DNA of 43,548 nucleotides from Bacteroidota bacterium (GCA_018692315.1 JABHKC010000074.1:1-43548), one strand, 5' to 3'; counted from the first letter of the stretch, positions 1-9,729 are shown. The notes: generated by a model from the letters alone, not told the origin. A program made the numbers and translations.

Positions 1-205
1 AAGATTGAATAACCAGGGTTTAAGCTTTCATTCTACTAAAGATATCATCAATGCTGTCGAAAGAGGAAAACTCCCTAATAAGATTATGATGACTTTCCAT
101 CCGCAACGTTGGCACGATTCATTTTTTCCATGGACAAAAGAGTTTGTACTTCAAAATATTAAGAATATTGTTAAACGATTCTTTTTTGTGAAATATATTA
201 CATAA
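1..205 (+). CDS. Polysaccharide deacetylase-like protein, C-terminal fragment (cut by window start)
   Basis: The reading frame is open from the first bases and ends at 205; the true start lies outside the window, so the TTG at 5 is not a real start. The visible ~67 residues contain 'GLSFHSTKDI', 'KIMMTFHPQRWHDSF' and 'WTKEFVLQNIKNIVKRF'. This TFHPQRW...W.KE..QN.KN pattern is the usual C-terminal end of polysaccharide-deacetylase-like proteins in Bacteroidota polysaccharide clusters (recognised from memory). The catalytic domain is not visible, so activity cannot be judged. A sugar transferase gene lies 1.7 kb downstream, consistent with the edge of a surface-polysaccharide cluster. Confidence 0.6.
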   Translation, partial: RLNNQGLSFHSTKDIINAVERGKLPNKIMMTFHPQRWHDSFFPWTKEFVLQNIKNIVKRFFFVKYIT

Positions 206-255
206 AGTTGTTTGAAAAAGTGTGTTGATATACATAATGTTGTTTGAAAAAATGT
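201..255 (+). repeat. Imperfect 23-bp direct repeat, 32-bp period
   Basis: Two copies (201-223 and 233-255) of CATAA(A/T)GTTGTTTGAAAAA(G/A)TGT lie just after the preceding stop codon and upstream of the DUF4143 ATPase start at 282. Each contains a TTTG word. It may be a local duplication of promoter-proximal DNA or an operator pair; function is unknown. Confidence 0.5.
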
Positions 256-258
256 TTG

Positions 259-266
259 TATATTTG
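259..266 (+). promoter_or_regulatory. Bacteroidota -7 box (TATATTTG)
   Basis: A perfect TAnnTTTG box lies 15 nt before the ATG at 282. The nearest TTTG (243-246) is only 12 nt upstream instead of about 19-21, so the -33 element is not convincing. Confidence 0.35.
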
Positions 267-281
267 TGCCAAAAATGAAAC

Positions 282-1595
282 ATGAAAAGGTTTGAGTTAC
301 AAAATTTAATAAACTGGAAGAATTCTTCTACACGTAAGCCATTGATAATAAAGGGTGCAAGACAGGTTGGTAAAACATGGCTTATGAAAGAGTTTGGAAA
401 TAAACACTACGCACAAACTGTTTATATCAACTTTGAAAAAAGCAATAGACTAAAACCTCTATTTATTGATGATTTTGATATTCGGAGAGTAATAGTTGCA
501 TTAGAAATAGAAACTGGATTAACAATAAAATCAAATAATACCCTGTTAATTTTTGATGAAATTCAAGCTTTACCTGAGGCAATAACTGCACTAAAATATT
601 TTTACGAAGAAGCTCCGCAATACCACATTCTTGCTGCCGGTTCATTGCTTGGCGTTGCCTTGCATACACATGTTTCCTTTCCTGTAGGTAAGGTTGATTT
701 TTTGTACCTCTTTCCTCTTAGTTTTATTGAATTTCTTGATGCACTCAACGAATCTGTCCTGATTAAAATATTACAAGAACAAGATTGGAAACTTATTACA
801 ACTTTTAAAAATAAGTATATTGAACGATTACGGCAATACTATTTTGTTGGAGGTATGCCGGAAGCTGTTTTAAGTTTTAGTAATAATAATAATTATTCGG
901 AAGTCAGATATATTCAAAAGCAAATTTTAACAGCTTATGAATACGACTTTTCAAAACATGCTCCAAATGAAATTGTACATCGAATACGTATGTTGTGGAA
1001 TTCTATACCCGCTCAGTTGGCAAAAGAAAATCGTAAATTTATTTATGGTATAATAAAAAGCGGAGCAAGAGCAAAAGATTATGAATTAGCACTTTCGTGG
1101 CTATCCGACTGTGGTTTGATACACAAAATATATCTTGCAAATAAACCTGCAATTCCCATTAAAGCTTATGAAGAAAGGAGTGCTTTCAAACTGTTCTTGG
1201 TTGACATCGGGCTTCTTGCAGCTATGGGAAATATTGATAAAAAAACACTTCTTGAAGGTAATACCATTTTTACCGAATTTAAGGGTGCAATAACCGAACA
1301 ATATGTATTACAACAACTTATTAGTAACGATTTTACAACTTACTATTGGTCAGCAAAACATGCTTCCTCTGAAATTGATTTTTTAATTCAATTTTCTGGC
1401 GAGATTTATCCTATTGAAGTAAAAGCCAATGAAAATTTGCAAGCAAAAAGTTTAAAAGTTTACAATAAAAAATTTGGTCCCTCTATTTGTATTCGTACTT
1501 CGCTATCAAATTACAGAGTGCAAGATTGGATGATAAATTTGCCTTTGTATGCTGTAAACGAATTGCAACGATTATTAGTTAGTATCTGCCCATAA
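282..1595 (+). CDS. AAA-type ATPase with C-terminal DUF4143 domain (copy A)
   Basis: A 437-residue protein of the ATP-binding/DUF4143 family common in Bacteroidota, whose biological role is not established. Visible features: Walker A 'GARQVGKT' near residues 25-32, Walker B 'LLIFDEIQ' near 88-95, sensor-like 'AAGSLLG', then a helical middle with 'SIPAQLAKENRKF' and 'SGARAKDYELALSWL'. The C-terminal part has 'SEIDFLI...YPIEVKA', a D-Xn-ExK arrangement like PD-(D/E)XK nuclease-fold cores. The start at 282 is preceded by a TAnnTTTG box; an ATG at 275 is out of frame. It is paralogous to the gene at 3880-5172. It stands alone between a deacetylase-like gene end and a sugar transferase, with no partner gene that would reveal a function. 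Confidence 0.85.
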   Translation: MKRFELQNLINWKNSSTRKPLIIKGARQVGKTWLMKEFGNKHYAQTVYINFEKSNRLKPLFIDDFDIRRVIVALEIETGLTIKSNNTLLIFDEIQALPEAITALKYFYEEAPQYHILAAGSLLGVALHTHVSFPVGKVDFLYLFPLSFIEFLDALNESVLIKILQEQDWKLITTFKNKYIERLRQYYFVGGMPEAVLSFSNNNNYSEVRYIQKQILTAYEYDFSKHAPNEIVHRIRMLWNSIPAQLAKENRKFIYGIIKSGARAKDYELALSWLSDCGLIHKIYLANKPAIPIKAYEERSAFKLFLVDIGLLAAMGNIDKKTLLEGNTIFTEFKGAITEQYVLQQLISNDFTTYYWSAKHASSEIDFLIQFSGEIYPIEVKANENLQAKSLKVYNKKFGPSICIRTSLSNYRVQDWMINLPLYAVNELQRLLVSICP

Positions 1596-1689
1596 AGTCA
1601 TATGTTTTGTTCATAATGAGATTAATTTTTTATTTGTGAAATAAATTGCAAAGAAATGTTCTGTTTCTGTAATTTGGATTAGCTTTTAA

Positions 1690-1800
1690 TACGGCATCTC
1701 CCTTTCAGGGCTTATTTGGTTTTGGTTGCTTACACAGGGTTTTGTTGCACTCCACCCTATGCTAATATATATCGGAGCTTTGCCCCTCAAAAACAAAATG
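1690..1800. repeat. Degenerate intergenic repeat of Bacteroidota type
   Basis: The 311-bp gap 1596-1906 holds no gene. Its centre contains GC-richer pieces, 'CCCTTTCAGGGC', 'ACACAGGGTT...CCACCCTATGC' and 'TAATATATATCGGAGC'. They resemble the palindromic CCCTTTCAGGGC / CCCTGTGCTAATATAT repeats scattered between genes in many Bacteroidota genomes (family recognised from memory, not searched). Confidence 0.45.
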
Positions 1801-1844
1801 CCAGAATCTCAAAATATTTTTTAGCCAATTCCTGAAAGAAACAA

Positions 1845-1873
1845 TTGTTTATTCCATTTAATATATACTTTTG
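1845..1873 (+). promoter_or_regulatory. Probable promoter of the sugar transferase gene
   Basis: A perfect TAnnTTTG box (TACTTTTG, 1866-1873) lies 33 nt before the ATG at 1907. A partial -33 element (TTG, 1845-1847) is 18 nt upstream. Confidence 0.5.
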
Positions 1874-1906
1874 TGCAGTTTATTGTTTTAATAATTTAAA
1901 AATTAA

Positions 1907-2941
1907 ATGAGAGAAACAATAATTAAAGAAGTAGGTGAGGAGGTTTTTGATTATTTATCAAAATTCACTAAAGTTGTTGATGGTGAGACTCTTGTGGTTT
2001 TTACAAGTTCAGTTTTTAATATAGAGAATCAAGAATTTAATAAATATAAAAACATTGTTAATCTACGAAGGATTAATGATATTATCAGAATTAATAAATT
2101 TTTTGAAGCTGTAAATGTTAAAATTCCAAACAATGGAGTTTTTATTGGGCATGTAGAAACTAAAAATCAGAGGCGAGAAAGATATTTTAGAAAATTTCCG
2201 GCAGTAATAAATCACTTTTTCTATTTTCTTGATTTTATCATTAAAAGAATTTTCCCAAAATTTTTATTAACAAAAAAAATATATTTTTACATTACCGGTG
2301 GAAAAAATCGTGTAATAACTAAAACAGAAACTCTTGGTCGTTTGTTTTCCTGTGGGTTCGAGGTTATCAATGAAAAAGAAATAAACAATCATTTATATTT
2401 TGTTGCCAAAAAAGTAAAAGAACCGGTTTTCGACAATAACCCAACCTACGGACCATTAGTTCGATTGAAAAGGGTGGCAAAAGACGGAAAAATAATTAAT
2501 GTGTATAAGATGAGGACAATGCACCCTTATGCTGAATATTTGCAGGCTTACCTTTTTGATACGAATAATTTAAAACCCGGTGGAAAGTTTAAGGATGATT
2601 ATCGTGTTTCAACAATTGGTAAAATTATGCGAAAATTTTGGATTGACGAACTTCCAATGTTAATAAATCTACTTAAAGGAAATATGAAATTGGTTGGTGT
2701 TCGGCCGCTTAGTAAACATTATTTTAGTTTGTATAGTAAAGAACTACAAGATAGAAGAATAAAATATAAACCCGGATTAGTACCTCCATTTTATGTTGAT
2801 TTGCCAGAAACTTTAGATGAAATTATGGCTTCGGAGAAAAAGTATTTAGATGCTTATGAGAAAAATCCTTTTTTGACAGATGTAAAATACTTTTTTGCAG
2901 CTTTTTATAATATCATGATTAAAAGAGCCCGTAGCAATTAA
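1907..2941 (+). CDS. Bacterial sugar transferase (undecaprenyl-phosphate sugar-1-phosphate transferase family)
   Basis: A 344-residue protein whose C-terminal half is a bacterial sugar transferase domain (PF02397 type). These enzymes move a sugar-1-phosphate from a nucleotide sugar to a membrane lipid carrier, starting polysaccharide or glycan assembly. Seen: 'VYKMRTMHPYAEYLQ' near residues 199-213, 'KDDYRVSTIGKIMRK', the catalytic Asp-Glu dyad in 'WIDELPMLINLLKGNMK', then 'LVGVRPLS' and 'KYKPGLVPP'. The first ~170 residues are less typical and contain a hydrophobic stretch near residues 98-125 instead of the multi-span N-terminus of large WbaP-type enzymes. It has its own probable promoter and a hairpin terminator. 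Sugar specificity cannot be told. Confidence 0.85.
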   Translation: MRETIIKEVGEEVFDYLSKFTKVVDGETLVVFTSSVFNIENQEFNKYKNIVNLRRINDIIRINKFFEAVNVKIPNNGVFIGHVETKNQRRERYFRKFPAVINHFFYFLDFIIKRIFPKFLLTKKIYFYITGGKNRVITKTETLGRLFSCGFEVINEKEINNHLYFVAKKVKEPVFDNNPTYGPLVRLKRVAKDGKIINVYKMRTMHPYAEYLQAYLFDTNNLKPGGKFKDDYRVSTIGKIMRKFWIDELPMLINLLKGNMKLVGVRPLSKHYFSLYSKELQDRRIKYKPGLVPPFYVDLPETLDEIMASEKKYLDAYEKNPFLTDVKYFFAAFYNIMIKRARSN

Positions 2942-2969
2942 TCATATTTTCTAAAGAATATAAACAAAG

Positions 2970-2996
2970 AATCCCTCCCAACAAGAGGGATTTTTT
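2970..2996 (+). terminator. Rho-independent terminator after the sugar transferase
   Basis: An 8-bp stem AATCCCTC / GAGGGATT (2970-2977 and 2985-2992) with a 7-nt loop runs into a T tract on the plus strand. It lies between convergent genes. The minus-strand T tract is poor, so it probably serves mainly the plus-strand gene. Confidence 0.85.
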
Positions 2997-2999
2997 GTT

Positions 3000-3731
3000 T
3001 TATACGATTAGATGATCTATACCGAAAACCTGAACAAATTTTTCGATAAGAACTTTTTGCACCTCCTTTATAGGAACTTCTTCGCCTAAATATTCCTTCA
3101 TTGATGTAACTCCTTTGTCTGTGAAGCCACATGGATTTATATAATTGTAATAATTTAAATCAGTATTCACATTAAATGCCAATCCGTGCATTGTAATATA
3201 TCTGCTTGAACGAACACCTATTGCACATATTTTTCTTGGCTTGGTAATATTTCCGTGAAAAACCCAAACACCAGTAGCTTCATCAATTCGCTGAGCTTCG
3301 ATTCCATAGTTTGCCAAAGTAAGAATAACCACTTCTTCTAAAAGAATAATGTATTTTTTTAAACCTATGCCGAAATTCTCTAAATCGAAAATGGGATATA
3401 TTACAATTTGTCCAAGTCCATGATAGGTAATATCTCCTCCTCTATTTATCTTATAAAAGTTAGCACCAATTTTAGTAAGGTATTCTTCATTAATAAGGAG
3501 ATTTTGAACTTTCCCACTTTTACCAAGAGTGTAAACATGCGAATGCTCACAAATCAATAAATGATTTTTTGTGGAATCAACTTCTTTATTCTTTGATTTA
3601 TTTTTGATTTCAATATTTCTATTGAATAATTCTTCCTGAATATCCCATGCTTTTTTAAAATCAATTCTTCCAAGATCTTTATAAAATACTGTCTTTGACA
3701 CTCTATTTTTTATTAATTCAATTTGCTGCAA
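3000..3731 (-). CDS. lipB: Lipoyl(octanoyl) transferase LipB
   Basis: LipB transfers octanoate from octanoyl-ACP to a lysine of lipoyl domains of 2-oxoacid dehydrogenases and GcvH, the first step of lipoate synthesis. Diagnostic motifs are present: 'HVYTLGKSG', 'RGGDITYHGLGQIVIYP', 'KICAIGVRSSRYITMHGLAFN' with the conserved lysine, and 'YINPCG', whose cysteine is the thioester nucleophile in the family. Length (243) fits family size plus a short N-terminal tail. The upstream start is TTG; a GTG at 3701 would give 'MSKTVFYKDLG', a more typical LipB N-terminus, so the real start may be 10 codons inside. Convergent with the sugar transferase. Confidence 0.95.
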   Translation of the reverse strand: MQQIELIKNRVSKTVFYKDLGRIDFKKAWDIQEELFNRNIEIKNKSKNKEVDSTKNHLLICEHSHVYTLGKSGKVQNLLINEEYLTKIGANFYKINRGGDITYHGLGQIVIYPIFDLENFGIGLKKYIILLEEVVILTLANYGIEAQRIDEATGVWVFHGNITKPRKICAIGVRSSRYITMHGLAFNVNTDLNYYNYINPCGFTDKGVTSMKEYLGEEVPIKEVQKVLIEKFVQVFGIDHLIV

Positions 3732-3879
3732 AACTCCGATTTTTTTTAAAATAATATCCAGTTTTGTGTATTTTTTTTGGAATGTGTTTGAATAAATTTT
3801 GATACTAATTGCGTAACTTCTGAATAATGTATTATCTTTACATTATTTAGAACTTATTAATGTACTGATACAACATTAT

Positions 3880-5172
3880 ATGGAACGTAAAATTGAAAAG
3901 AATTTGTTAGAATGGAAAGATTCTCCAAATTCATTGCCATTAATTATTCATGGAGCAAGGCAAGTTGGCAAAACTTATTCGATATTGGAATTTGGCAAAA
4001 AGTACTTCAAAAATGTGCTGTATTTCAATTTTGAAAGCAACAGCGAACTAACAAAAATATTCGACAAAGACTTGAAACCTGAGCGCATTCTAAACGAACT
4101 GTCTGTTTTTAGCGGAAAGTCGATCTTAGAACATGAAAGTCTAATTTTCTTTGATGAGATACAAGCATCGGAAAAAACACTTACATCTTTAAAATATTTT
4201 GCAGAACAATCTTCTCAATTTCATATAATTGCCGCAGGAAGTCTTCTTGGCGTGGCGATTAATCACGAAAATTATTCATTTCCTGTCGGGAAAGTTGAGA
4301 TGCAAACTTTGTATCCAATGGATTTTGAGGAGTTTCTGTGGGCAATACAGGAAAAAAATGCAGTAGAAATAATTAGAGAATCTTATCGCAACAATTCTGA
4401 ATGCTCTCTTCATCAGCACTTTATTGATCTTTACAAAATATATCTCTGTACGGGTGGATTGCCACAAGTCGTGAAAGAGTATATGGATAAAGGAGATTTT
4501 GATTTTGTATCTATAATTCAAAAAAATATAAACGATGCGTATATTGCTGATATGACAAAGTATGTTTCTCCTACCGAAACAATCAGAATAATGGCTGCTT
4601 ACAATAGCATTCCTGCACAATTGGCAAAAATTAACAAAAAGTTTCAATACAAAATAATTAAATCCGGAGCGAGAGCAAATCAATATGAGCTTTCATTGCA
4701 CTGGTTGAATGCTTCCGGAATAGTTGTTAAATGCTTGAAAACTACCGCAGGGAAATTCCCGTTGAGTCTGCATGCCGAAAACAACTCGTTTAAAATATAT
4801 ATGAACGACAGTGGTCTTCTGTTGTCGAAATTTGGAGTTTCTGCAAATGCAATAATGTCAGGAAATGAAGGATTTAATAACATAAAAGGAATATTGGCAG
4901 AAAATTATGTTGCCAATTCATTAGTAATAAATGGATATGTGCCACATTATTGGGAATCTAAAGGAAAGGCAGAGCTCGACTTTGTTATCCAAACTAAAAA
5001 TGGAGAAGTAATTCCTATTGAAGTAAAATCTTCTGAGAATGTACGTTCAAAAAGCTTGCAGCAATTTGTACTGCAGTATAAACCTCTCTTTTCGATAAGA
5101 ATCTCATTAAGGAACTTTGGGTTTGAAAACAATATTAAATCGATTCCACTTTACGCATGTTTCTGTATTTGA
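3880..5172 (+). CDS. AAA-type ATPase with C-terminal DUF4143 domain (copy B)
   Basis: A 430-residue paralogue of the protein at 282-1595, matching it along its whole length. Shared pieces include Walker A 'GARQVGKT', Walker B 'LIFFDEIQ', 'AAGSLLGVAI', 'SFPVGKVE', 'NSIPAQLAKINKKFQYKIIKSGARA' (split here only by small changes) and a C-terminal 'AELDFVIQ...IPIEVKSSENV' with the same D-Xn-ExK pattern. The copies differ too much to be a recent duplication. The preceding ~148 bp contain a near-consensus TATCTTTA word and no other gene. Function unknown; families of this kind have been suggested to act in defence or toxin-antitoxin settings, but nothing next to it supports that here. Confidence 0.85.
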   Translation: MERKIEKNLLEWKDSPNSLPLIIHGARQVGKTYSILEFGKKYFKNVLYFNFESNSELTKIFDKDLKPERILNELSVFSGKSILEHESLIFFDEIQASEKTLTSLKYFAEQSSQFHIIAAGSLLGVAINHENYSFPVGKVEMQTLYPMDFEEFLWAIQEKNAVEIIRESYRNNSECSLHQHFIDLYKIYLCTGGLPQVVKEYMDKGDFDFVSIIQKNINDAYIADMTKYVSPTETIRIMAAYNSIPAQLAKINKKFQYKIIKSGARANQYELSLHWLNASGIVVKCLKTTAGKFPLSLHAENNSFKIYMNDSGLLLSKFGVSANAIMSGNEGFNNIKGILAENYVANSLVINGYVPHYWESKGKAELDFVIQTKNGEVIPIEVKSSENVRSKSLQQFVLQYKPLFSIRISLRNFGFENNIKSIPLYACFCI

Positions 5173-5216
5173 CAAGTAACTAAGAATTATTTATTAACTC
5201 AAAGTCTAAGCAAACA

Positions 5217-5247
5217 TTTGAAAAATGCCATTTATTTCCTAATTTTG
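5217..5247 (+). promoter_or_regulatory. Promoter of the hybrid histidine kinase (TTTG-N19-TAATTTTG)
   Basis: A complete Bacteroidota sigma-type promoter: -33 box TTTG at 5217-5220, 19-nt spacer, -7 box TAATTTTG at 5240-5247. The ATG follows at 5274. Confidence 0.75.
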
Positions 5248-5273
5248 AATAAATTAAAATACTGACAAAACAG

Positions 5274-8123
5274 ATGCGATTATTACTGGCTTTTTTGATA
5301 TTTCCTTGCTTTTTGTTTTCACAGAATAGGGCAGAAAGCCTTATTGATGAATACAACAAAATTCCTGTAGAAGACCGAACATCAAAATCGGCAATAGACT
5401 TATTGAATGAAATTTCGAAAGCTTACTTGAAAATTGATAGCAAACAGTCACTTGAGTTTGGAAAAAGTGCCCTTAAATACTCAAACAGCATTAGTTATAA
5501 AAAAGGTTGTGCTGCTGCAGAAAAACAAATTGGTTCTGCCTATTATTATCAAGGAAATTATAACAATGCTTTAAAATACTTTCAGCAAGCGATTGAAAAA
5601 TTTGAAATGCTTGAAAATAAGGATGGTATAAAGCATGCTTCAAACTTGCTGGGGAATTCTTGTTTGAATTTAGGAAAATATAACAAAGCATTAAACTATT
5701 ATTTGAAGGTTTTAAAACTAAATAAAGAAGAAAACAATCATTCAGGAGTTGCAAAAACTTTAAGCAATATTGGTAATGTATATAATTATTCGGGCAATTT
5801 ATCAGGAGCATTAGAATATTACAACAATGCACTTGAAATTGCAGAGGAGATAGAGGAAAAACTTTTGATAGCGAATTTACTTAACAATATTGGGGCTATT
5901 TACGATTCAGACAAAAATTACAAATTAGCATTAGAAACCCATCAAAAATCATTGAAAATTCAGGAAGAAATTGGTGATAAAAGCAGTACATCAAAATCTT
6001 TGCACAATATTGGAAGTGCCTATGAAAGTCTTGGTGATAAGAAAAAAGCTGAAGAATATTATTTAAAATCACTTGAAATTGAGAAATTGCTTAATAATAA
6101 ATTGGAAATAGCTACTTCATTAATTCGTATAGGTAGTTTTTATACAGAAATTGGAAGCTATAAAAATGCCGAGCAGTTTTTAAACGAAGGCTTGAAGCTT
6201 GCTCAAGAAATGGGCAATAAATATTTAGTGAATTCTGCTAGTCTATCATTGTCAAATCTGTATGTTAAAATAGGAAACTACAAATCTGCTTTGGTTTTCA
6301 ATCAGTTATATCATGCTGTAAAAGACACTATGTTTAACGAAAGGAGTGTAGCTGAGATGGCAGAAATGAATGCAAAATATCAAGTTGAAAAAGAAGAAAA
6401 AAAGAACGAGATTCTTACTAAAAATAATGAAATCAATAATTTAATAATTAGCCGAAAAAAAACGGTTCAAAAATATTTATACATATCTCTCGGATTGGTA
6501 ATAGTTTTACTATTAGTGATTTTCAGCAGATATTATTCAAAACAAAAAGCAAATGTTGCATTAGAAGAAAAAAATGCTCAAATAGAAAAACAAAAAGCTA
6601 AACTTTCAGAAACTTTGGAAAAACTTAAGTTAGCTAAAGAGCAGGCAGAGAAAGCAAATAAAACTAAAAGCGAGTTTCTGGCAAACATGAGTCATGAAAT
6701 TCGGACTCCTTTAAATGCGATTCTTGGGTTTACCGATTTGCTTAATTCTCTTATTACAAGTAAAAAACAAAAATCGTATCTCGAATCGATAAAAGCAGGC
6801 GGAAAAAATCTTTTGACTTTAATAAACGACATTTTAGATTTATCTAAAGTTGAAGCAGGGAAAATGGAAATCAATTATTCGCATGTAAATCCCTTAAATA
6901 TTTTCAAAGAAATTGAGCAAATATTTTCGCTTAAAATATCACAAAAGAAAATTGATTTTATTATTGAATATGTTGGAAATATCCCAAAAGGAATGATGCT
7001 TAGCGAGACACGATTGCGTCAGGTTTTATTCAATTTGATTGGCAATGCAATTAAATTTACAAGCGAAGGATTTATTAAAGTGATTGTGAGTACAAAGAAT
7101 TTCGAAAAAGATAAAAATACATTGACCTTAGTTATTTCTATAGAAGATACAGGGATAGGAATTCCTGTTGAACAACAAGAGCTTATCTTTTTCGCTTTCA
7201 AGCAAATGAAAGGACAAAATATGAAGGAGTATGGTGGTACAGGTTTAGGCTTAACCATTTCGAAACGTTTGGTGGAAATGATGGATGGAAATATCATGCT
7301 TGAAAGTGAGGTGAATAAAGGCTCAATCTTTACAGTAAATTTGAATAATGTTGAAATCGTTCTTCCTGATGAAATGGAAGAAAGTATTTTAGATGAAAAA
7401 TTCCAGGCAATTGAATTTGAAAATGCTAAAATTCTTGTCGTTGATGATGTAGAATCGAATAGAAATTTAATTCGTGAAATATTTGAAAATGCAAATATTA
7501 CGGTTTTTGAAGCAAAAAATGGAAAAGAGGCAGTTGAAATTGCAAAATCTGAAATGCCAGAATTGATTATTATGGATATTAGAATGCCTGTAATGGATGG
7601 TTTTCAAGCGAATAAAATTATTAAGTCGGATGAAAAAATTGGGCATATCCCAATAATTGCTTTCACGGCTTCTGTTATGAAAGAAGATATAAAGAATATT
7701 TTTGATGGAAAATTCGATGGTTTCCTTATGAAGCCAATTCAAATTGAAACTCTTTTTCAGGAAGTGTCAAAATTTCTGAAACACAAAAAAACTAAAGAAT
7801 CAAAATCAGTTTTGGTTTCGCAAGATGCAGAAATTCTGGAAAGTGTTAAAAGTTTGAATAAAGACAGCCTTGAAAAAGTAATTTATATATTTGAAAATGA
7901 ATTGATACCAGTTTGGAAAAATGTTCATAAAAATCACTTTATTCACGAAGTAATTAGTTTTGCTGAAAATATAAAGCGCATTGGCATTGAAAATGAATTT
8001 AAAATTGTTGAGAGATATGGAGACGATTTGATTTTTTACGCCAACAGTTTCGATATTGAAAATATGGCTGCCACATTAAATCAGTTTCCCGATTTTGTGG
8101 AAAGCATCAAACAAATTGTGTAG
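5274..8123 (+). CDS. TPR-containing hybrid sensor histidine kinase/response regulator
   Basis: A 949-residue membrane signalling protein. Order: signal peptide (residues 1-17, ending 'FLFSQ'); about eight tetratricopeptide units (~40-370, repeated 'LNNIGAIY', '[11 protein letters not shown]' patterns), probably periplasmic; one membrane span ~401-421; a charged coiled coil ~425-465; HisKA with '[15 protein letters not shown]' and phospho-acceptor His474; HATPase with '[10 protein letters not shown]', 'DTGIGIP' and 'GGTGLGL'; a receiver domain with 'ILVVDD' and '[12 protein letters not shown]' (phospho-acceptor Asp768). The last ~110 residues look like a degenerate Hpt-type helical bundle, although no canonical phosphotransfer His motif is seen. 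It has its own promoter and no adjacent response regulator or anti-sigma gene, so the target of signalling is unknown. Ligand probably sensed through the TPR domain (inference). Confidence 0.92.
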   Translation: MRLLLAFLIFPCFLFSQNRAESLIDEYNKIPVEDRTSKSAIDLLNEISKAYLKIDSKQSLEFGKSALKYSNSISYKKGCAAAEKQIGSAYYYQGNYNNALKYFQQAIEKFEMLENKDGIKHASNLLGNSCLNLGKYNKALNYYLKVLKLNKEENNHSGVAKTLSNIGNVYNYSGNLSGALEYYNNALEIAEEIEEKLLIANLLNNIGAIYDSDKNYKLALETHQKSLKIQEEIGDKSSTSKSLHNIGSAYESLGDKKKAEEYYLKSLEIEKLLNNKLEIATSLIRIGSFYTEIGSYKNAEQFLNEGLKLAQEMGNKYLVNSASLSLSNLYVKIGNYKSALVFNQLYHAVKDTMFNERSVAEMAEMNAKYQVEKEEKKNEILTKNNEINNLIISRKKTVQKYLYISLGLVIVLLLVIFSRYYSKQKANVALEEKNAQIEKQKAKLSETLEKLKLAKEQAEKANKTKSEFLANMSHEIRTPLNAILGFTDLLNSLITSKKQKSYLESIKAGGKNLLTLINDILDLSKVEAGKMEINYSHVNPLNIFKEIEQIFSLKISQKKIDFIIEYVGNIPKGMMLSETRLRQVLFNLIGNAIKFTSEGFIKVIVSTKNFEKDKNTLTLVISIEDTGIGIPVEQQELIFFAFKQMKGQNMKEYGGTGLGLTISKRLVEMMDGNIMLESEVNKGSIFTVNLNNVEIVLPDEMEESILDEKFQAIEFENAKILVVDDVESNRNLIREIFENANITVFEAKNGKEAVEIAKSEMPELIIMDIRMPVMDGFQANKIIKSDEKIGHIPIIAFTASVMKEDIKNIFDGKFDGFLMKPIQIETLFQEVSKFLKHKKTKESKSVLVSQDAEILESVKSLNKDSLEKVIYIFENELIPVWKNVHKNHFIHEVISFAENIKRIGIENEFKIVERYGDDLIFYANSFDIENMAATLNQFPDFVESIKQIV

Positions 8124-8204
8124 CTGCAGGATATCAAAACTGGATAGAGAATTCTATATTGATTTGCTATTTCTCCTTTTTATAATTGGGCAAATATTTG
8201 TAAA

Positions 8205-8325
8205 GGGAACATCTAAAAATGCAAATTTCTTCGTTGTTTCAAAATTTTAAAATCCTCATTTACAATGGTAAACTGCGTTTTTAAAATCTCTTACGTCTTG
8301 AAATTTGCTATTTTTAGAAGTCCCC
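8205..8325. mobile_element. MITE-like element, family 1, copy A (121 bp)
   Basis: Non-coding element bounded by imperfect terminal inverted repeats of about 26 bp (GGGAACATCTAAAAATGCAA at the left; the right end is the complement of GGGGACTTCTAAAAATAGCA). TAAA flanks both sides (8201-8204 and 8326-8329), consistent with a 4-bp target duplication. Its reverse complement matches 41268-41387 over the full length at roughly 80%. It sits between the convergent kinase and hisS genes and may fold into a long hairpin. No transposase inside. Confidence 0.8.
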
Positions 8326-8341
8326 TAAAAAAACCCTGTTT

Positions 8342-9706
8342 TTATTTTTGCAAAATATTTAATAAATCTTCAAAATTAACTTTATGTTGATCACCGGTTT
8401 TCATATTTTTAAGAGAAATTAAATTGTTTGCAATTTCATCTTGTCCAAGCATAGCAATGTACTCAACATTTCGTTTGTTTGCGTAATTTAGTTGCTTCTT
8501 TACTTTTATAGAATCCGGATATAATTCTGCTTTTATATTTTCCTTCCTTAATTTTTCTAATAGTTGCAAAGAATTCAACAACACCTCATCCCCAAAATTC
8601 ACAATCATTAATTTGATGTTCTTTTCTAAATATTTCGGATAAAGTTCCAATTGATTCAGAACATCAAAAATTCTATCTGCACCGAAAGATATTCCCACTC
8701 CGGAAACATTTGGCAATCCAAATATCGAAGTCAAATCGTCGTATCTTCCTCCACCACAAATACTTCCAATATTCATGTCTGTCGCTACGATTTCGAATAT
8801 TGCTCCGGTATAATAGTTCAATCCACGAGCTAAAGTAAGATCCAAAACTACTTCAGAATTCATTGAGAAAGATTGAATTAAAGTCAGAATCTGTTCAACT
8901 TCAATTATTCCTTGATTTCCAATTTCAGAATTCTTAAGTATATTTTTTAGTTGAATAATTCTTTCTGAATTTGTACCGGAAAGTTTTAAAATCGGAATAA
9001 GTTTTTCGATGGAAGTTTCAGAAATACCTTTCTCGGAAAGTTCGGAAATTACTTTGTCAAGACCAATTTTTTCTATTTTATCAATAGCAATAGTTATGTC
9101 GATAATTTTTTCGGATTCACCAATATGCTCGGCAATTCCACTTAATATTTTTCTGTTGTTTAATTTTATGATACAGCCTATTTTTAAATTTGCAAAAATT
9201 TCATCGGCAATTTGAATTAGTTCTATTTCATTCAATAAAGAATTGCTCCCGATTACATCAACATCGCATTGAAAAAATTCTCTGTATCTGCCTCTTTGTG
9301 GCCGGTCTGCCCTCCATACAGTTTGGATTTGATATCTTTTGAATGGAAAGTTTATATCATTTCTATTTTGGGAAACATATCTTGCAAAGGGTACTGTTAG
9401 GTCGTACCTAAGACCTTTTTCAGAAATTTTTAAAGCCAGAGCGTTCAGATTTTTTTCGTCAATATCTTCAGTGTTTACTTGTTTAAGGAAATTTCCTGAG
9501 TTCAGTATTTTAAATAAAAGTTTATCGCCTTCAGCTCCATATTTTCCCAGAAGTGTAGTTAAATTTTCCATTGCTGGAGTTTCAATTGGCAAATAGCAAT
9601 ATTTTTCAAATACTCTTTTTATTGTATCAAAGAGATAGTTCCTTTTCAGCATTTCACTTTGAGAAAAGTCCCTTGTTCCTTTCGGAATTTGTGTTTTTTG
9701 TGCCAT
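8342..9706 (-). CDS. hisS: Histidine--tRNA ligase
   Basis: Class II aminoacyl-tRNA synthetase charging tRNA-His. From the chosen start '[14 protein letters not shown]' it is 454 residues, the normal length. Visible motifs: '[10 protein letters not shown]' at the N-terminus, '[12 protein letters not shown]', motif 2 '[21 protein letters not shown]', the histidine-specific '[10 protein letters not shown]' and 'GGGRYDDL', and motif 3 '[12 protein letters not shown]', followed by an anticodon-binding domain ('[18 protein letters not shown]'). An in-frame ATG 13 codons further upstream exists but lies beside the terminator hairpin and adds an atypical hydrophobic tail, so it was not chosen. Separated from the giant gene upstream by a strong terminator, so it must have its own promoter; none matching the consensus is evident. 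Confidence 0.95.
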   Translation of the reverse strand: MAQKTQIPKGTRDFSQSEMLKRNYLFDTIKRVFEKYCYLPIETPAMENLTTLLGKYGAEGDKLLFKILNSGNFLKQVNTEDIDEKNLNALALKISEKGLRYDLTVPFARYVSQNRNDINFPFKRYQIQTVWRADRPQRGRYREFFQCDVDVIGSNSLLNEIELIQIADEIFANLKIGCIIKLNNRKILSGIAEHIGESEKIIDITIAIDKIEKIGLDKVISELSEKGISETSIEKLIPILKLSGTNSERIIQLKNILKNSEIGNQGIIEVEQILTLIQSFSMNSEVVLDLTLARGLNYYTGAIFEIVATDMNIGSICGGGRYDDLTSIFGLPNVSGVGISFGADRIFDVLNQLELYPKYLEKNIKLMIVNFGDEVLLNSLQLLEKLRKENIKAELYPDSIKVKKQLNYANKRNVEYIAMLGQDEIANNLISLKNMKTGDQHKVNFEDLLNILQK

Positions 9707-9729
9707 TAAATAATTTAAATATTTAAAAA

